The translations under genes were made by a program, and so were the position numbers. A DNA stretch of 64,000 nucleotides from UBA6136 sp044237765 (GTDB taxonomy: Bacteria; Pseudomonadota; Gammaproteobacteria; Methylococcales; Methylococcaceae), in contig JBIIEQ010000002.1 in assembly GCA_044237765.1 (NCBI GenBank), forward strand, positions 1 through 64,000, written 5' to 3'. Position 1 is the first letter of the stretch, and every line of letters starts with the position of its first letter. The notes under the pieces were generated by a model. It had not been told where the DNA came from, did not search any database, and saw nothing but the letters and a program-made list of their open reading frames with translations. Of the stretch, positions 51,914 through 61,016 are shown piece after piece.

Positions 51914-53545
51914 CTAGGAGATGATCCAGGCCACGGCCAGCAGTATCACGCCGATGACGGTGGAAAGCGAAGCAACCATGGGCAGGACGCCCGCCGCCAG
52001 CAGCACTGACCCGCAAATCAGAAGGGAACCTCCCGTCAAGGTCGTTAACAGCCGGCGCTGATTGATGCGGATATCCTGACGCAGGGCGTCCAGTTCATCC
52101 GACCGAAAATTGACAGAGAGCTTACCGGTGGCGGTATCGCTCAGAGCGCGGTGCGCCAACATGGGCATGTCCGGCCAGTGTTGTGCCCAATGAGGCAGCT
52201 CCTCGCGCAATTTGTTCAGGCTGGCCATGGGGCCGAGTTCATCCTTGAACCAGCGTTCGAGGAAGGGCTTGGCCGTCTGCCAGAGGTCGAGATCCGGATA
52301 AAGATCACGGCCCAGCCCCTCGATATTGAGCAGCGTCTTTTGCAACAGCACCAGTTGTGGCTGGACTTCCATGTCGAATCGGCGGGCCACCTGAAATAGT
52401 CGCAGCAGAAGGTGGCCGTAGGAAATGTCCTTGAGCGGCTTGTTGAAGATGGGTTCACAAACGGCGCGAATGGCTGCTTCGAACTCCACGACCTGGGTGT
52501 CCTTGGGTACCCAGCCCGACTCGATGTGCATCTCCGCGACCCGGCGGTAATCCCGGTTGAAGAACGCCCGGAAATTCTCCGCGATGTAATGCTTGTCCTC
52601 GTGCGAAATGCTGCCGACGATACCGAAATCGACGGCGATATAGCGTGCATCCCGGGTGGCAAAAATGTTGCCGGGATGCATGTCGGCGTGAAACAGGCTG
52701 TCCCGCAGGACCTGGGTAAAGAAAATCTCGACGCCGCGTTCGGCGAGGGTTTTCAGGTTGACGCCTTCGCGCTTCAGCTGCGCGACATCGCCAATCGGAA
52801 TGCCGGAAATGCGCTCCATCACCATCACGTCCCGCCGCGTGTAATCGAAATACACCTTCGGGATGTAAAGCATGTCCGAGTTCTCGAATCGACGGCGGAT
52901 TTCCGCGGCATTGGCCGCTTCGCGCACCAGGTCCAGTTCATCGAGGATGGTTTTTTCAAACTCGGCGACGACCTCGATCGGCCGCAGACGTTTGGCACCT
53001 TTCCAGAAGCGATCCGCCAAACGGGCCAACTCAAACAGTAGCCCCAGGTCGGTGCGAATCCGCTCTTCGATACCGGGTCGCAGCACCTTGACCACCACGG
53101 CCTCGCCGCTATGCAGCTGGGCGGTGTGTACCTGAGCTACGGAGGCAGAAGCCAGCGGTGTCTCGTCGAATTCGGCAAACAATTCCGACACCGGCTTGCC
53201 CAAGGCGATTTCAACAACCTGACGAGCCTCCCTGCCGGGAAATGGGGGGACGCGATCCTGTAGCTTGACCAACTCTTCGGCGATATCGTCGGGTAACAGA
53301 TCGCGCCGCGTCGATAGCGTTTGGCCAAACTTGACGAAGATGGGACCCAGATCTTCCAGTGCCCCACGGATACGAACGCCACGAGCAATACCCCGGCTCT
53401 CCGGATGGCCACCTGCCACCCCGGCTTTCAGGAGCAGTCGGATCGGACCGGATAACTGATCGAAATCAACCAGTTCATCGAGGCCATGTCGCAGCAGGAC
53501 GCTTCTAATATGACGCAGTCGTCTGAGGGTGGCAGGCCGAATCAC
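51914..53545 (-). CDS. ubiB: Ubiquinone biosynthesis kinase-like protein UbiB
   Basis: Atypical ABC1/ADCK-family ATPase needed for ubiquinone synthesis. 543 residues: the KxGQ motif in FVKFGQTLSTRRDLLP, the Ala-rich loop LASASVAQVHTA, FHADMHPGN and AVDFGIVG metal-binding motifs, and two C-terminal helices (about 498-543). Coupled by ATGA overlap to ubiJ; ubiE-ubiJ-ubiB is the standard gammaproteobacterial order. Confidence 0.96.
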   Translation of the reverse strand: MIRPATLRRLRHIRSVLLRHGLDELVDFDQLSGPIRLLLKAGVAGGHPESRGIARGVRIRGALEDLGPIFVKFGQTLSTRRDLLPDDIAEELVKLQDRVPPFPGREARQVVEIALGKPVSELFAEFDETPLASASVAQVHTAQLHSGEAVVVKVLRPGIEERIRTDLGLLFELARLADRFWKGAKRLRPIEVVAEFEKTILDELDLVREAANAAEIRRRFENSDMLYIPKVYFDYTRRDVMVMERISGIPIGDVAQLKREGVNLKTLAERGVEIFFTQVLRDSLFHADMHPGNIFATRDARYIAVDFGIVGSISHEDKHYIAENFRAFFNRDYRRVAEMHIESGWVPKDTQVVEFEAAIRAVCEPIFNKPLKDISYGHLLLRLFQVARRFDMEVQPQLVLLQKTLLNIEGLGRDLYPDLDLWQTAKPFLERWFKDELGPMASLNKLREELPHWAQHWPDMPMLAHRALSDTATGKLSVNFRSDELDALRQDIRINQRRLLTTLTGGSLLICGSVLLAAGVLPMVASLSTVIGVILLAVAWIIS

Positions 53546-54213
53546 GAGGAGGTGTCGCCAGAGGATGAAGGTAAGCGGGGCGTGTTGAGCGTTGAGGTTA
53601 GCCGACTGATGCGGGCCGTCAGCCGGTCCATGTCCGACCGCAGCTGATCGATATCGGACAGGAGAGCATCGGTTTGTGAGCGATCGGGCAACCAGCGGAC
53701 CTCCTCGCGAAGATATTCGGATACATCGAATTTGAGTGCGGTCATCGTCTCCCGAACCCAGTCTTTTCCGGCATCCGTCACCGTGAGCACGGAGCTGGCG
53801 AGGTTCGAGCCCAGTAATCGCGAAAAAAGTCGCTGCCAGTCAATCCGCAGCGCTTGGCTGAGCGACTGAAACTGCCGCGCCGACTCGGCATTGCCAGTGA
53901 TCTTCAGGCTGCTGGCCTTCAGGCTTTCCTGGGACCCATTGGCCAGCCCCGCCTGGGTGAAGGCTGCCAGATTGCCGGCAATAGTGACATCGGGGGTTCC
54001 GCTGATTTCCGTGAAAACCTGGATGTCTTCATCGGTAGGGCAGAGGAAGAGTGTTTTGCCGAACGGTTCCAGTCGCAGCGCGATGACCTGACCCTCAAGG
54101 TTCCTGAGTGCGGCCAGGCCGTCGACTGATTCAGCCAGGTGATGCCGGGTCAGCGTTCGCAGCACACGGGAGGTGACGTTGGCCGCTAGCAGGGTTCGCT
54201 CCTCCAGACTCAA
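53542..54213 (-). CDS. ubiJ: Ubiquinone accessory factor UbiJ (SCP2-like lipid-binding)
   Basis: 223 residues: an N-terminal SCP2 domain (about 30-125; LRLEPFGKTLFL, DVTIAGNLAAFT) that carries the hydrophobic ubiquinone precursors, and a C-terminal coiled coil (about 170-210, LLSDIDQLRSDMDRLTARI) by which it pairs with UbiK. Overlaps both ubiE and ubiB by four bases. Confidence 0.9.
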   Translation of the reverse strand: MSLEERTLLAANVTSRVLRTLTRHHLAESVDGLAALRNLEGQVIALRLEPFGKTLFLCPTDEDIQVFTEISGTPDVTIAGNLAAFTQAGLANGSQESLKASSLKITGNAESARQFQSLSQALRIDWQRLFSRLLGSNLASSVLTVTDAGKDWVRETMTALKFDVSEYLREEVRWLPDRSQTDALLSDIDQLRSDMDRLTARISRLTSTLNTPRLPSSSGDTSS

Positions 54214-54956
54214 CTCTTGTAGCCCCGATGCACAGCCACGACACCATGGGTCAGGTTGAAGTATTCACAGCGGTCAAAACCGGCTTCCTGCATCATCTGC
54301 TTCAAGGTGTTCTGATTCGGATGCATACGAATGCTTTCCGCCAGATAGCGGTAACTTTCCTCATCATTGGCCACCAGCTTGCCCATCAGCGGCAGCAGCT
54401 TGAAGGAGTAGAGGTCGTAGGTCTTCTTGAACACCGCACCCTGGACTTCGGAAAATTCCAGAACGATCAGTCGTCCACCCGGTTTCAGCACCCGATACAT
54501 GGATTTCAGTGCTTCGTCCTTATGGGTGACATTGCGCAGACCAAAAGCGATGCACACGCAATCAAAGGAGTTGTCCGGGAAGGGAAGCTTTTCCGCGTCG
54601 ATCTGTGCAAATTCGACGCCGCTGGTAATGCCGTCATCCAGCAGCCGATCGCGGCCACGGGTGAGCATTTCGGCATTGATGTCCGACAGCACGACCTGGC
54701 CCTTCTCGCCGACACGGTTGCGAAACAGGGCGGTCATGTCGCCGGTACCACCGGCCAGATCCAGAACCTTTTCTCCGTAACGAACATGACTCAGCTGCAG
54801 CGCAATGCGCTTCCAGATGCGATGGATACCCAGCGACATCAAATCGTTCATCAGGTCGTATTTGCCGGCCACAGAGTCGAAGACCGACTTGACCATCCGG
54901 GCCTTGTCGCTCTCGGGCACCTGCCGAAAGCCAAAATGAGTCGTTTGATCAGTCAT
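54210..54956 (-). CDS. ubiE: Ubiquinone/menaquinone C-methyltransferase UbiE
   Basis: SAM-dependent class I methyltransferase, 248 residues. FDSVAGKYDLMNDLMSLGIHRIWK, VLDLAGGTGDMT (SAM site), CVCIAFGLRNVTHKDEALKSMYRVLKPGGRL and LTHGVVAVHRGYKS at the end are diagnostic. Methylates the ubiquinone ring precursor. First of the ubiE-ubiJ-ubiB run, 54 bases after the DUF971 gene. Confidence 0.97.
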   Translation of the reverse strand: MTDQTTHFGFRQVPESDKARMVKSVFDSVAGKYDLMNDLMSLGIHRIWKRIALQLSHVRYGEKVLDLAGGTGDMTALFRNRVGEKGQVVLSDINAEMLTRGRDRLLDDGITSGVEFAQIDAEKLPFPDNSFDCVCIAFGLRNVTHKDEALKSMYRVLKPGGRLIVLEFSEVQGAVFKKTYDLYSFKLLPLMGKLVANDEESYRYLAESIRMHPNQNTLKQMMQEAGFDRCEYFNLTHGVVAVHRGYKS

Positions 54957-55010
54957 GGTCGGTCTCGTTGATAGCGGTTTACAGATTCATCGATGGCGTG
55001 TTGGTGGCGC

Positions 55011-55370
55011 TTAATCCGGCCGGGGCTGGCCAGCCTGTTTCAGCCGCTCCAGGTAGTCATCCCACAGCGATTGGCGCCGGGAGCCCAGCTCGTAAAGAAA
55101 TTCCCAGGTGTAGATGCCGGTATTGTGGCCGTCGCTAAACGTGGGACAGATGCCGTAGTTGCCGACGGGGCGGACATCGCTGATGCCGACGTCCTGTTTG
55201 CCGATCTGCAAAATCTCCTGGCCGGGTCCGTGTCCGCGGACTTCCGCCGAGGGGGAATAGACGCGCATCAGCTCGAAAGGCAGTTCGAAACGGCGGCCGT
55301 CCTCAAAGGCAATCTCCAGCACGCGGGATTTCTGATGTAACGTGATTTCAGTCGGATTGACGACGGTCAT
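55011..55370 (-). CDS. DUF971 / gamma-butyrobetaine hydroxylase N-terminal-like domain protein
   Basis: 119 residues: PTEITLHQKSRVLEIAFEDGRRFELPFELMRVYSPSAEVRG then VRPVGNYGICPTFSDGHNTGIYTWEFLYELG, the complete DUF971 domain. The family is often encoded between hslU and ubiE in proteobacteria, as here, which suggests a housekeeping role, but its biochemical function is not established. Confidence 0.9.
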   Translation of the reverse strand: MTVVNPTEITLHQKSRVLEIAFEDGRRFELPFELMRVYSPSAEVRGHGPGQEILQIGKQDVGISDVRPVGNYGICPTFSDGHNTGIYTWEFLYELGSRRQSLWDDYLERLKQAGQPRPD

Positions 55371-55381
55371 GGGGCGCTGAT

Positions 55382-56710
55382 TCAGAGAATGTAACGACTC
55401 AGATCTTCATCGCGGGCTACCTCGCCCAGTTGGCAATCCACATAGGCCGCATCCACGGTTACGGTCTCGCCCGCTTTTTCCGGGGCATCATACGAAATGG
55501 TTTCCAGCAGCCGCTCCAGAACGGTATGCAGGCGGCGGGCGCCGATATTTTCGGTGCGTTCGTTCACTTCCCAGCTGATCTCGGCAATGCGGGCAATACC
55601 GTCCGGGGCAAAGCACAGGTTGACCCCTTCGGTTTTCAACAAGGCCGTGTATTGCTCGGTGAGCGACGCATCCGGCTCGGTCAGGATGCGGATGAAGTCG
55701 GACGCCTCCAGCGCATTCAGCTCCACGCGGATCGGGAACCGTCCCTGCATTTCGGGAATCAGGTCGGACGGCTTGGAAAGATGGAAGGCACCGGAAGCGA
55801 TAAACAGAATATGGTCGGTCTTGACCATGCCGAACTTGGTGCTAACGGTACAACCCTCGACCAATGGCAGCAGATCGCGTTGCACGCCTTCGCGGGACAC
55901 ATCCGGCCCGCCGTGATCGCCGCGCTTGCAGATCTTGTCGATTTCATCGATGAAGACGATGCCGTTCTGCTCGACCGCCTCGACCGCGCTGAGCTTGATG
56001 TCCTCATCGTTGATCATCTTGTCGGCCTCTTCTTCCTGGAGGGCCTTCAGGGCTTCCTTGACCTTGAGCTTGCGGGTCTTGGTGCGATTCGCGTGCAAAT
56101 TTTGAAACATGTTCTGCAGCTGATTGCTCATCTCCTCCATGCCTGGCGGTGCCATGATTTCCACGCCGACCTGGCCCGCGCTCATCTCGATGTCAATGTC
56201 CTTGTCATCCAGATCGCCTTTTCTCAGCTTTTCGCGGAATTTCTGACGGGTGGGCGATTCCTCCTCGCCGGATTCATCACCGCTCCAGCCGGAAACGCCG
56301 GGCAGCAGGGCATCGAGCACGCGTTCCTCGGCAGCCACCTCGGCGCGAGCTTTCACTTTTTCCATCTCTTCCTGACGCGCCATCTTGATGGCGGCATCGA
56401 TCAGGTCACGAATGATGGATTCAACATCGCGGCCCACATAGCCCACTTCGGTGAACTTGGTCGCCTCGACCTTGATGAAGGGCGCATTCGCCAGACGCGC
56501 CAGTCGGCGGGCGATTTCGGTCTTGCCGACGCCGGTAGGGCCGATCATCAGGATGTTCTTCGGCGTGATTTCTTCCCGCAGCCCCGGCTCAATCTGTGAC
56601 CGTCGCCAGCGATTGCGCAGCGCGATGGCGACCGCACGCTTGGCATCGGCCTGGCCGATGATGTGCTTGTCCAGTTCCTGGACGATGTCTCGTGGCGTCA
56701 TCGACGTCAT
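55382..56710 (-). CDS. hslU: HslUV protease ATPase subunit HslU
   Basis: AAA+ unfoldase that feeds proteins to HslV. 442 residues: TPRDIVQELDKHIIGQADAKRAVAIALRNRWRR, Walker A GPTGVGKTEIARR, EVGYVGRDVESIIRDL pore loop, the intermediate domain (about 110-230), Walker B VFIDEIDKI, sensor GRFPIRVEL and the C-terminal tail DLSRYIL that inserts into HslV. Overlaps the hslV stop by four bases. Confidence 0.97.
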   Translation of the reverse strand: MTSMTPRDIVQELDKHIIGQADAKRAVAIALRNRWRRSQIEPGLREEITPKNILMIGPTGVGKTEIARRLARLANAPFIKVEATKFTEVGYVGRDVESIIRDLIDAAIKMARQEEMEKVKARAEVAAEERVLDALLPGVSGWSGDESGEEESPTRQKFREKLRKGDLDDKDIDIEMSAGQVGVEIMAPPGMEEMSNQLQNMFQNLHANRTKTRKLKVKEALKALQEEEADKMINDEDIKLSAVEAVEQNGIVFIDEIDKICKRGDHGGPDVSREGVQRDLLPLVEGCTVSTKFGMVKTDHILFIASGAFHLSKPSDLIPEMQGRFPIRVELNALEASDFIRILTEPDASLTEQYTALLKTEGVNLCFAPDGIARIAEISWEVNERTENIGARRLHTVLERLLETISYDAPEKAGETVTVDAAYVDCQLGEVARDEDLSRYIL

Positions 56711-57267
56711 GATCTGTTTGGCTCCGCTGGCACTTCCAGCTCTTCAATGGTCAGGTTATGGTTGGTGTAGATGCAGATGTCGCCGGCGATATGCAGCGAC
56801 CGCTCCACGATCTCCCGCGCGCCGAGTTCGGTGTTTTCCAGCAAGGCGCGCGCCGCAGATTGGGCGAAAGGCCCGCCCGACCCGATGGCAATCAGGCCGT
56901 TTTCTGGCTCAATGACATCGCCGTTGCCGGAAATGATCAGCGATGCCTTGTCGTCCGCCACTGCCAGCAGCGCCTCAAGGCGTTGCAGCATGCGATTGGT
57001 GCGCCAGTCCTTGACCAGTTCGACCGCTGCACGGGTCAGGTTGCCGCGCTGCTTTTCCAGTTCGCCCTCGAAGCGCTCGAACAACGTAAACGCATCCGCC
57101 GTGGCCCCGGCGAAACCCGCCAGTACCTTGCCGTGATAGAGGCGCCGCACCTTGCGGGCGTTGCCTTTCATCACGGTATTACCCAGGGTGACCTGGCCAT
57201 CGCCGCCGATGACGACCTGATTGCCGCGACGCACCGAAACGATCGTCGTGCCATGAAAGATTTCCAC
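56707..57267 (-). CDS. hslV: HslUV protease peptidase subunit HslV
   Basis: Threonine protease of the proteasome family. TTIVSVRRGNQVVIGGDGQVTLGNTVMK places the catalytic Thr at about residue 7, exposed after removal of a short MEIFHG leader. I start at the GTG at 57267 because homologues begin there; a further 22 residues are open upstream but resemble no HslV. 186 residues including the leader, close to E. coli. Followed directly by hslU. Confidence 0.94.
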   Translation of the reverse strand: MEIFHGTTIVSVRRGNQVVIGGDGQVTLGNTVMKGNARKVRRLYHGKVLAGFAGATADAFTLFERFEGELEKQRGNLTRAAVELVKDWRTNRMLQRLEALLAVADDKASLIISGNGDVIEPENGLIAIGSGGPFAQSAARALLENTELGAREIVERSLHIAGDICIYTNHNLTIEELEVPAEPNRS

Positions 57268-57385
57268 TGAAGTGCCCGCTGTACCAAGAAGAATCAAAAG
57301 GGCTGCGATTGTACCGCATCGGCCTGGCGGCACGCCGTCCCATTAAAATGACGGCCTTGCCTGAATGCTGCCTTTTTTATGAGGA

Positions 57386-57497
57386 CCTCTAAAAAATATC
57401 CATTCAAGCTTCGACAAGCTCAGCAAGAACGGATAAAAAGTTGTTTGATATCGATATCCGCTCGCACTGAGCCTTGTCGAAGTGCGATTTTTAGAGG
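57386..57497. repeat. 112-bp palindromic intergenic repeat (nested inverted repeats)
   Basis: Outer arms CCTCTAAAAA (57386-57395) and TTTTTAGAGG (57488-57497) are exact reverse complements. Inside, CTTCGACAAGCTCAG (57409-57423) faces CACTGAGCCTTGTCGAAG (57465-57482), which is its reverse complement with one extra base. The inner sequence is of the CTTCGACAAG(G)CTCAG type known as scattered intergenic repeats in several proteobacteria. It lies in the 250-base gap between divergent hslV and rlmI and ends 20 bases before the rlmI start. Confidence 0.8.
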
Positions 57498-57517
57498 CCC
57501 CTTTATTGGAATTCACC

Positions 57518-58717
57518 ATGGCTGATTTGCCCTTGCTTCGACTCAGAAAAAATGAAGATCGCCGCCTCAGAAGCGGGCATTTATGGGTCTTCAGCAACGA
57601 AGTGGACATTGCTGCGACGCCGCTGAAAGGCTTATCACCCGGCGATCTGGTGGTCATCGAGAACGCAAAAGGCGAGCCGCTGGGCACGGCCACCGTCAAT
57701 CCCGAATCGCTCATCGCCGCCCGTATTTTGGGGCGGGATGTCCGCAAGCCGATCGATCGGGCCTTCTTCACCCGGCGGCTGGAGCGCGCCTTGGCTGTGC
57801 GTCAGTGGGCCTATGGCGAGCCCTATTATCGATTGATCTATGGTGAAAGCGACGGCCTGCCCGGGCTGGTGATCGACCGCTTTGGTGACGTCTTTGTCCT
57901 GCAAACCAACACGGCCGGCATGGAACGGCTGCAGGATATAGTCATCGAGGCGCTGGAAAAAATGTTTTCGCCGCGAGCGGTGGTCATCCGCAACACCTCC
58001 GGCCTGCGGGCATTGGAGGGGCTGGCCTGTTATTCGCGTCTCGCTGCCGGTCAGCTGGATGAACGGGTGGAAATCACGGAGAACGGCGCCCGTTTTCTGA
58101 TCGATCCCTTGGAAGGGCAGAAAACCGGCTGGTTCTTCGATCATCGCGACAACCGAGCCGCACTGGCTCGCTGGTGTTCCGGCAAGCGGGTGCTGGACCT
58201 GTTTGCCTACACCGGCGCCTGGAGTCTGCCCGCCGCGCGGGCGGGTGCGGCCTCTGTCGAGTGCGTCGATGCCTCCGCTCCGGCACTGGAACTGGCCGCC
58301 GAGAATGCCCGGCTCAATGGTGTGGCGGACCGGCTGGCTTTCAGCTGTGCCGACGTGTTTGATTTTCTCAAGCAGGCGAGGGAAGAACGGCAGCATTACG
58401 ACGTGATCGTGCTCGATCCACCGGCTTTCATCAAACGCAAGAAGGATGTCATCAAGGGGCTGGAAGCCTACCGGCGGCTCAATCAGGCAGCCTTGCAGGT
58501 GCTGGCGCCGGGAGGTCTGCTGGTGTCGGCCTCATGTTCATTCCACCTGTCGCGCGACAGTCTCCACGATCTGCTGCGTGCCTCGGCGAGACATCTCGAC
58601 CGGCACATGGTGTTTCTGGCTCGCGGCGGTCAGGCCGCCGATCATCCGGTGCATCCCGCCATCCCGGAAACCGACTATCTCAAGGCCTTTTTCTGCCAGG
58701 CGGGGGCGAGTCTCTGA
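57518..58717 (+). CDS. rlmI: 23S rRNA (cytosine-1962-C5)-methyltransferase RlmI
   Basis: 399 residues: N-terminal PUA domain (about 1-80; RLRKNEDRRLRSGHLWVFSNEV), a middle EEHEA-like domain, and a SAM methyltransferase domain with DLFAYTGAWSLPAARAGA and DVIVLDPPAFIKRKKDV. The ATG at 57518 starts the family-typical MADLPLLRLRKNEDRR; upstream codons belong to the palindromic repeat. The ribosome-binding site is weak. Confidence 0.93.
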   Translation: MADLPLLRLRKNEDRRLRSGHLWVFSNEVDIAATPLKGLSPGDLVVIENAKGEPLGTATVNPESLIAARILGRDVRKPIDRAFFTRRLERALAVRQWAYGEPYYRLIYGESDGLPGLVIDRFGDVFVLQTNTAGMERLQDIVIEALEKMFSPRAVVIRNTSGLRALEGLACYSRLAAGQLDERVEITENGARFLIDPLEGQKTGWFFDHRDNRAALARWCSGKRVLDLFAYTGAWSLPAARAGAASVECVDASAPALELAAENARLNGVADRLAFSCADVFDFLKQAREERQHYDVIVLDPPAFIKRKKDVIKGLEAYRRLNQAALQVLAPGGLLVSASCSFHLSRDSLHDLLRASARHLDRHMVFLARGGQAADHPVHPAIPETDYLKAFFCQAGASL

Positions 58718-58843
58718 GCATTGACCAGGTCATTGAAACTGGCCGGCATGACCCCATAATGGCTCACGTTTGATGAATGACTGCCAATCAGGCCGACTCC
58801 ATGGCCCGGCAAATCTCCCAATCTTGAATAGACAGGTACAGGC

Positions 58844-60202
58844 ATGTTGAAGCGCCCTCATGAATTTGTGTTTGCTCTGGTGGCCGGACTATTGGCGGTG
58901 ACGGCTCCTGCTGAGTCTGCTTTGCCCCTTTCCGTTGATGGGCAATCCTTGCCCAGTCTCTCGCCGATGCTCAAGCGGGTGACCCCCGGCATCGTCAATA
59001 TTTCCACCAAGACGCAAATCCAGCAGGCCGAGCACCCCTTGATGCGGGACCCGGTCTTCCGGCATTTCTTTGGGGTGCCCAACATGCCGAGCCAGCGGGA
59101 GAGTTCCAGTCTCGGGTCCGGTGTCATCGTAGATGCCCGACGTGGCTATGTGCTGACCAACAATCATGTCGTCGACAAGGCCGATGAAATCACGGTCACC
59201 CTGACCGATGGCCGTAAGCTGAAGGCGAAGCTGGTGGGGGCCGATCGTGAGTCGGATGTCGCGGTGGTGAAGGTGGACTCGAATAATCTGACCCAGGTGC
59301 CCATCGCCAATTCCGACCGTGTCCAGGTCGGTGACTTTGTCGTGGCGGTCGGCAATCCGTTTGGTCTGGGGCAGACCGTGACGTCCGGCATCGTCAGTGC
59401 ATTGGGGCGTTCCGGCCTGGGTATCGAGGGCTACGAGGACTTCATTCAGACCGATGCTTCTATCAATCCGGGTAATTCCGGCGGGGCGCTGGTCGACCTG
59501 AGTGGCCAGCTGGTGGGTATCAATACCGCTATCCTGGCACCGAATGGCGGTAATGTCGGCATCGGCTTTGCCATTCCGGTGAACATGGCCATGAGCATCA
59601 TGAACACGCTGGTCGAGCATGGTGAAGTCAAGCGCGGGCTGCTTGGGGTATCAGTGCAGGATCTGACCCATGAGCTGGCACAGGCATTCAAGCTTGAGCA
59701 GAACCAGGGGGCGGTCATCACCGGAATTCAGCCAGGCTCGCCGGCGGAAGAGGCCGATCTGGAGCCGGGAGACGTGGTGCTATCCATCAATGGCCGTCGG
59801 GTCAAGAACAGTGCGGATGTGAGGAACATCATCGGCCTCGCCAAAATCGGGGACGAGGTCGAGTTAGAGGTCATCCACAAGGGGGCCACTGTGATGCGGG
59901 AAGCCAAGGTTGCCGCACCCAAGATCATCAACTCCGAAGGTGCCTCGGTGCACCCCAAGCTGGCCGGCACGATATTGCGAGATGTGGCTGGGGCGGGCGG
60001 AGAAAGCGGTGTGCTGATCGAAAAAATGAGCACCGGCTCATACGCCTACCAGTCCGGACTGCAACCCGGCGACATCATTCTCGCGGCCAATCGCCGCCCC
60101 GCGGGTTCCATCGCCGAGTTAAGACGGGCGGTAAAGGGGGCGCGTGAGGTTATGCTAAATGTTCAGAGGGAAGATCAGGGATTCATCGCCGTGCTGCGTT
60201 GA
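58844..60202 (+). CDS. degQ: Periplasmic serine protease, DegP/DegQ (Do) family
   Basis: 452 residues: signal peptide (about 1-24), trypsin-like domain with catalytic H108 (TNNHVVD), D138 (ESDVAVVK) and S212 (NPGNSGGALVD), then two PDZ domains (about 258-345 and 365-450). The short LA loop is more like DegQ/MucD than E. coli DegP. It degrades or refolds damaged envelope proteins. Its last 48 bases overlap the end of the convergent cupin gene. Confidence 0.92.
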   Translation: MLKRPHEFVFALVAGLLAVTAPAESALPLSVDGQSLPSLSPMLKRVTPGIVNISTKTQIQQAEHPLMRDPVFRHFFGVPNMPSQRESSSLGSGVIVDARRGYVLTNNHVVDKADEITVTLTDGRKLKAKLVGADRESDVAVVKVDSNNLTQVPIANSDRVQVGDFVVAVGNPFGLGQTVTSGIVSALGRSGLGIEGYEDFIQTDASINPGNSGGALVDLSGQLVGINTAILAPNGGNVGIGFAIPVNMAMSIMNTLVEHGEVKRGLLGVSVQDLTHELAQAFKLEQNQGAVITGIQPGSPAEEADLEPGDVVLSINGRRVKNSADVRNIIGLAKIGDEVELEVIHKGATVMREAKVAAPKIINSEGASVHPKLAGTILRDVAGAGGESGVLIEKMSTGSYAYQSGLQPGDIILAANRRPAGSIAELRRAVKGAREVMLNVQREDQGFIAVLR

Positions 60203-60637
60203 TCGGGCCGATCCTTGGAAACTGTCTGGGGCAAGGGATACTCGTGCGAGTTGATTGTCGGGCGGATCGCACTCGATATCTTGATATGCCTCCGAGGTAA
60301 AGCGGGGACTGCAGATCGCAAGGAAGATCAGGTCCGTGTCGCCGGTGTTGGCGATCCGTTGGCGGCAACCGGGTGGAATCAGCACGACATCACCTGGCCG
60401 CACGGTGCGAGGCGGTAGCTCACCAACTTCCATGCGTCCTTCACCTTCCATAATCACATAGCGTTCGGTGATGCCGACCAGTTGATGCCACCGGGTGACG
60501 ACGCCCGATATCACCCGGGCTAGGGCAATCGAAAGGTGCGGATCGTCGGCCGTATTCGATAGTTCGCGAATATGGCAACGCTCATCGGTGTAAAACTCTT
60601 CAGCCTCAGGCAAATGCCTGATCCTGGGTTGCATCAT
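60155..60637 (-). CDS. Cupin-domain protein (mannose-6-phosphate isomerase-like)
   Basis: 160 residues forming one cupin barrel: HQLVGITERYVIMEGEGRMEV (motif 1; one of the usual metal His positions appears altered) and PGDVVLIPPGCRQRIANTGDTDLIFLAICSPRF (motif 2). The layout resembles the C-terminal cupin of mannose-1-phosphate guanylyltransferase/isomerase and related small sensors. It starts 2 bases after sorB, so it is read from the sor transcript. Role unknown. The C-terminal 15 residues overlap the degQ end on the other strand. Confidence 0.75.
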   Translation of the reverse strand: MMQPRIRHLPEAEEFYTDERCHIRELSNTADDPHLSIALARVISGVVTRWHQLVGITERYVIMEGEGRMEVGELPPRTVRPGDVVLIPPGCRQRIANTGDTDLIFLAICSPRFTSEAYQDIECDPPDNQLARVSLAPDSFQGSARSTQHGDESLIFPLNI

Positions 60638-60639
60638 TT

Positions 60640-61005
60640 TCAGGGGTATGAGCGGGTGATTGGCCAGACGGCGCGAGGGGCTGCCTCGGGACGCTCGTCC
60701 CCGTAGGTTTTGACCAGGTAATCGACCATCGGCGCGATGTCTTCGTCCGGGAAAAAGGCCCCGAACGGATGCTTCATCTTTTTAACCGTCTTGTCCCAGT
60801 ATTCTCTCGAAGACGATGGCGGCTGATATTGGACATAGTGGGCCGAATGGCAAATCAGACAGTTGCCTTGCACCAGCGCGTAACCCGGCAGTTCGCTGGG
60901 CGTGAACTGGGCGGTTTCCTTCGGCAAGGTGATCTCCTGCGCTGTCAGGCTGCCCAGGGTCCCCAGCCAGAGGGTGATCATCAGGAGACATTTTGAGGGA
61001 GTCAT
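60640..61005 (-). CDS. sorB: Sulfite:cytochrome c oxidoreductase, cytochrome c subunit (SorB-like)
   Basis: About 121 residues with a signal peptide (to about residue 23) and a single haem c site CLICH; the Met ligand is probably in MKHPFGAFFPDEDIAPMVDYL. It accepts electrons from the molybdenum subunit. I start at the ATG at 61005, which has GAGG 9 bases upstream; a GTG at 61020 overlapping the sorA stop is possible. The only cytochrome gene beside sorA, as in known SorAB operons. Confidence 0.83.
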   Translation of the reverse strand: MTPSKCLLMITLWLGTLGSLTAQEITLPKETAQFTPSELPGYALVQGNCLICHSAHYVQYQPPSSSREYWDKTVKKMKHPFGAFFPDEDIAPMVDYLVKTYGDERPEAAPRAVWPITRSYP

Positions 61006-61016
61006 GTTGGCAGTCC

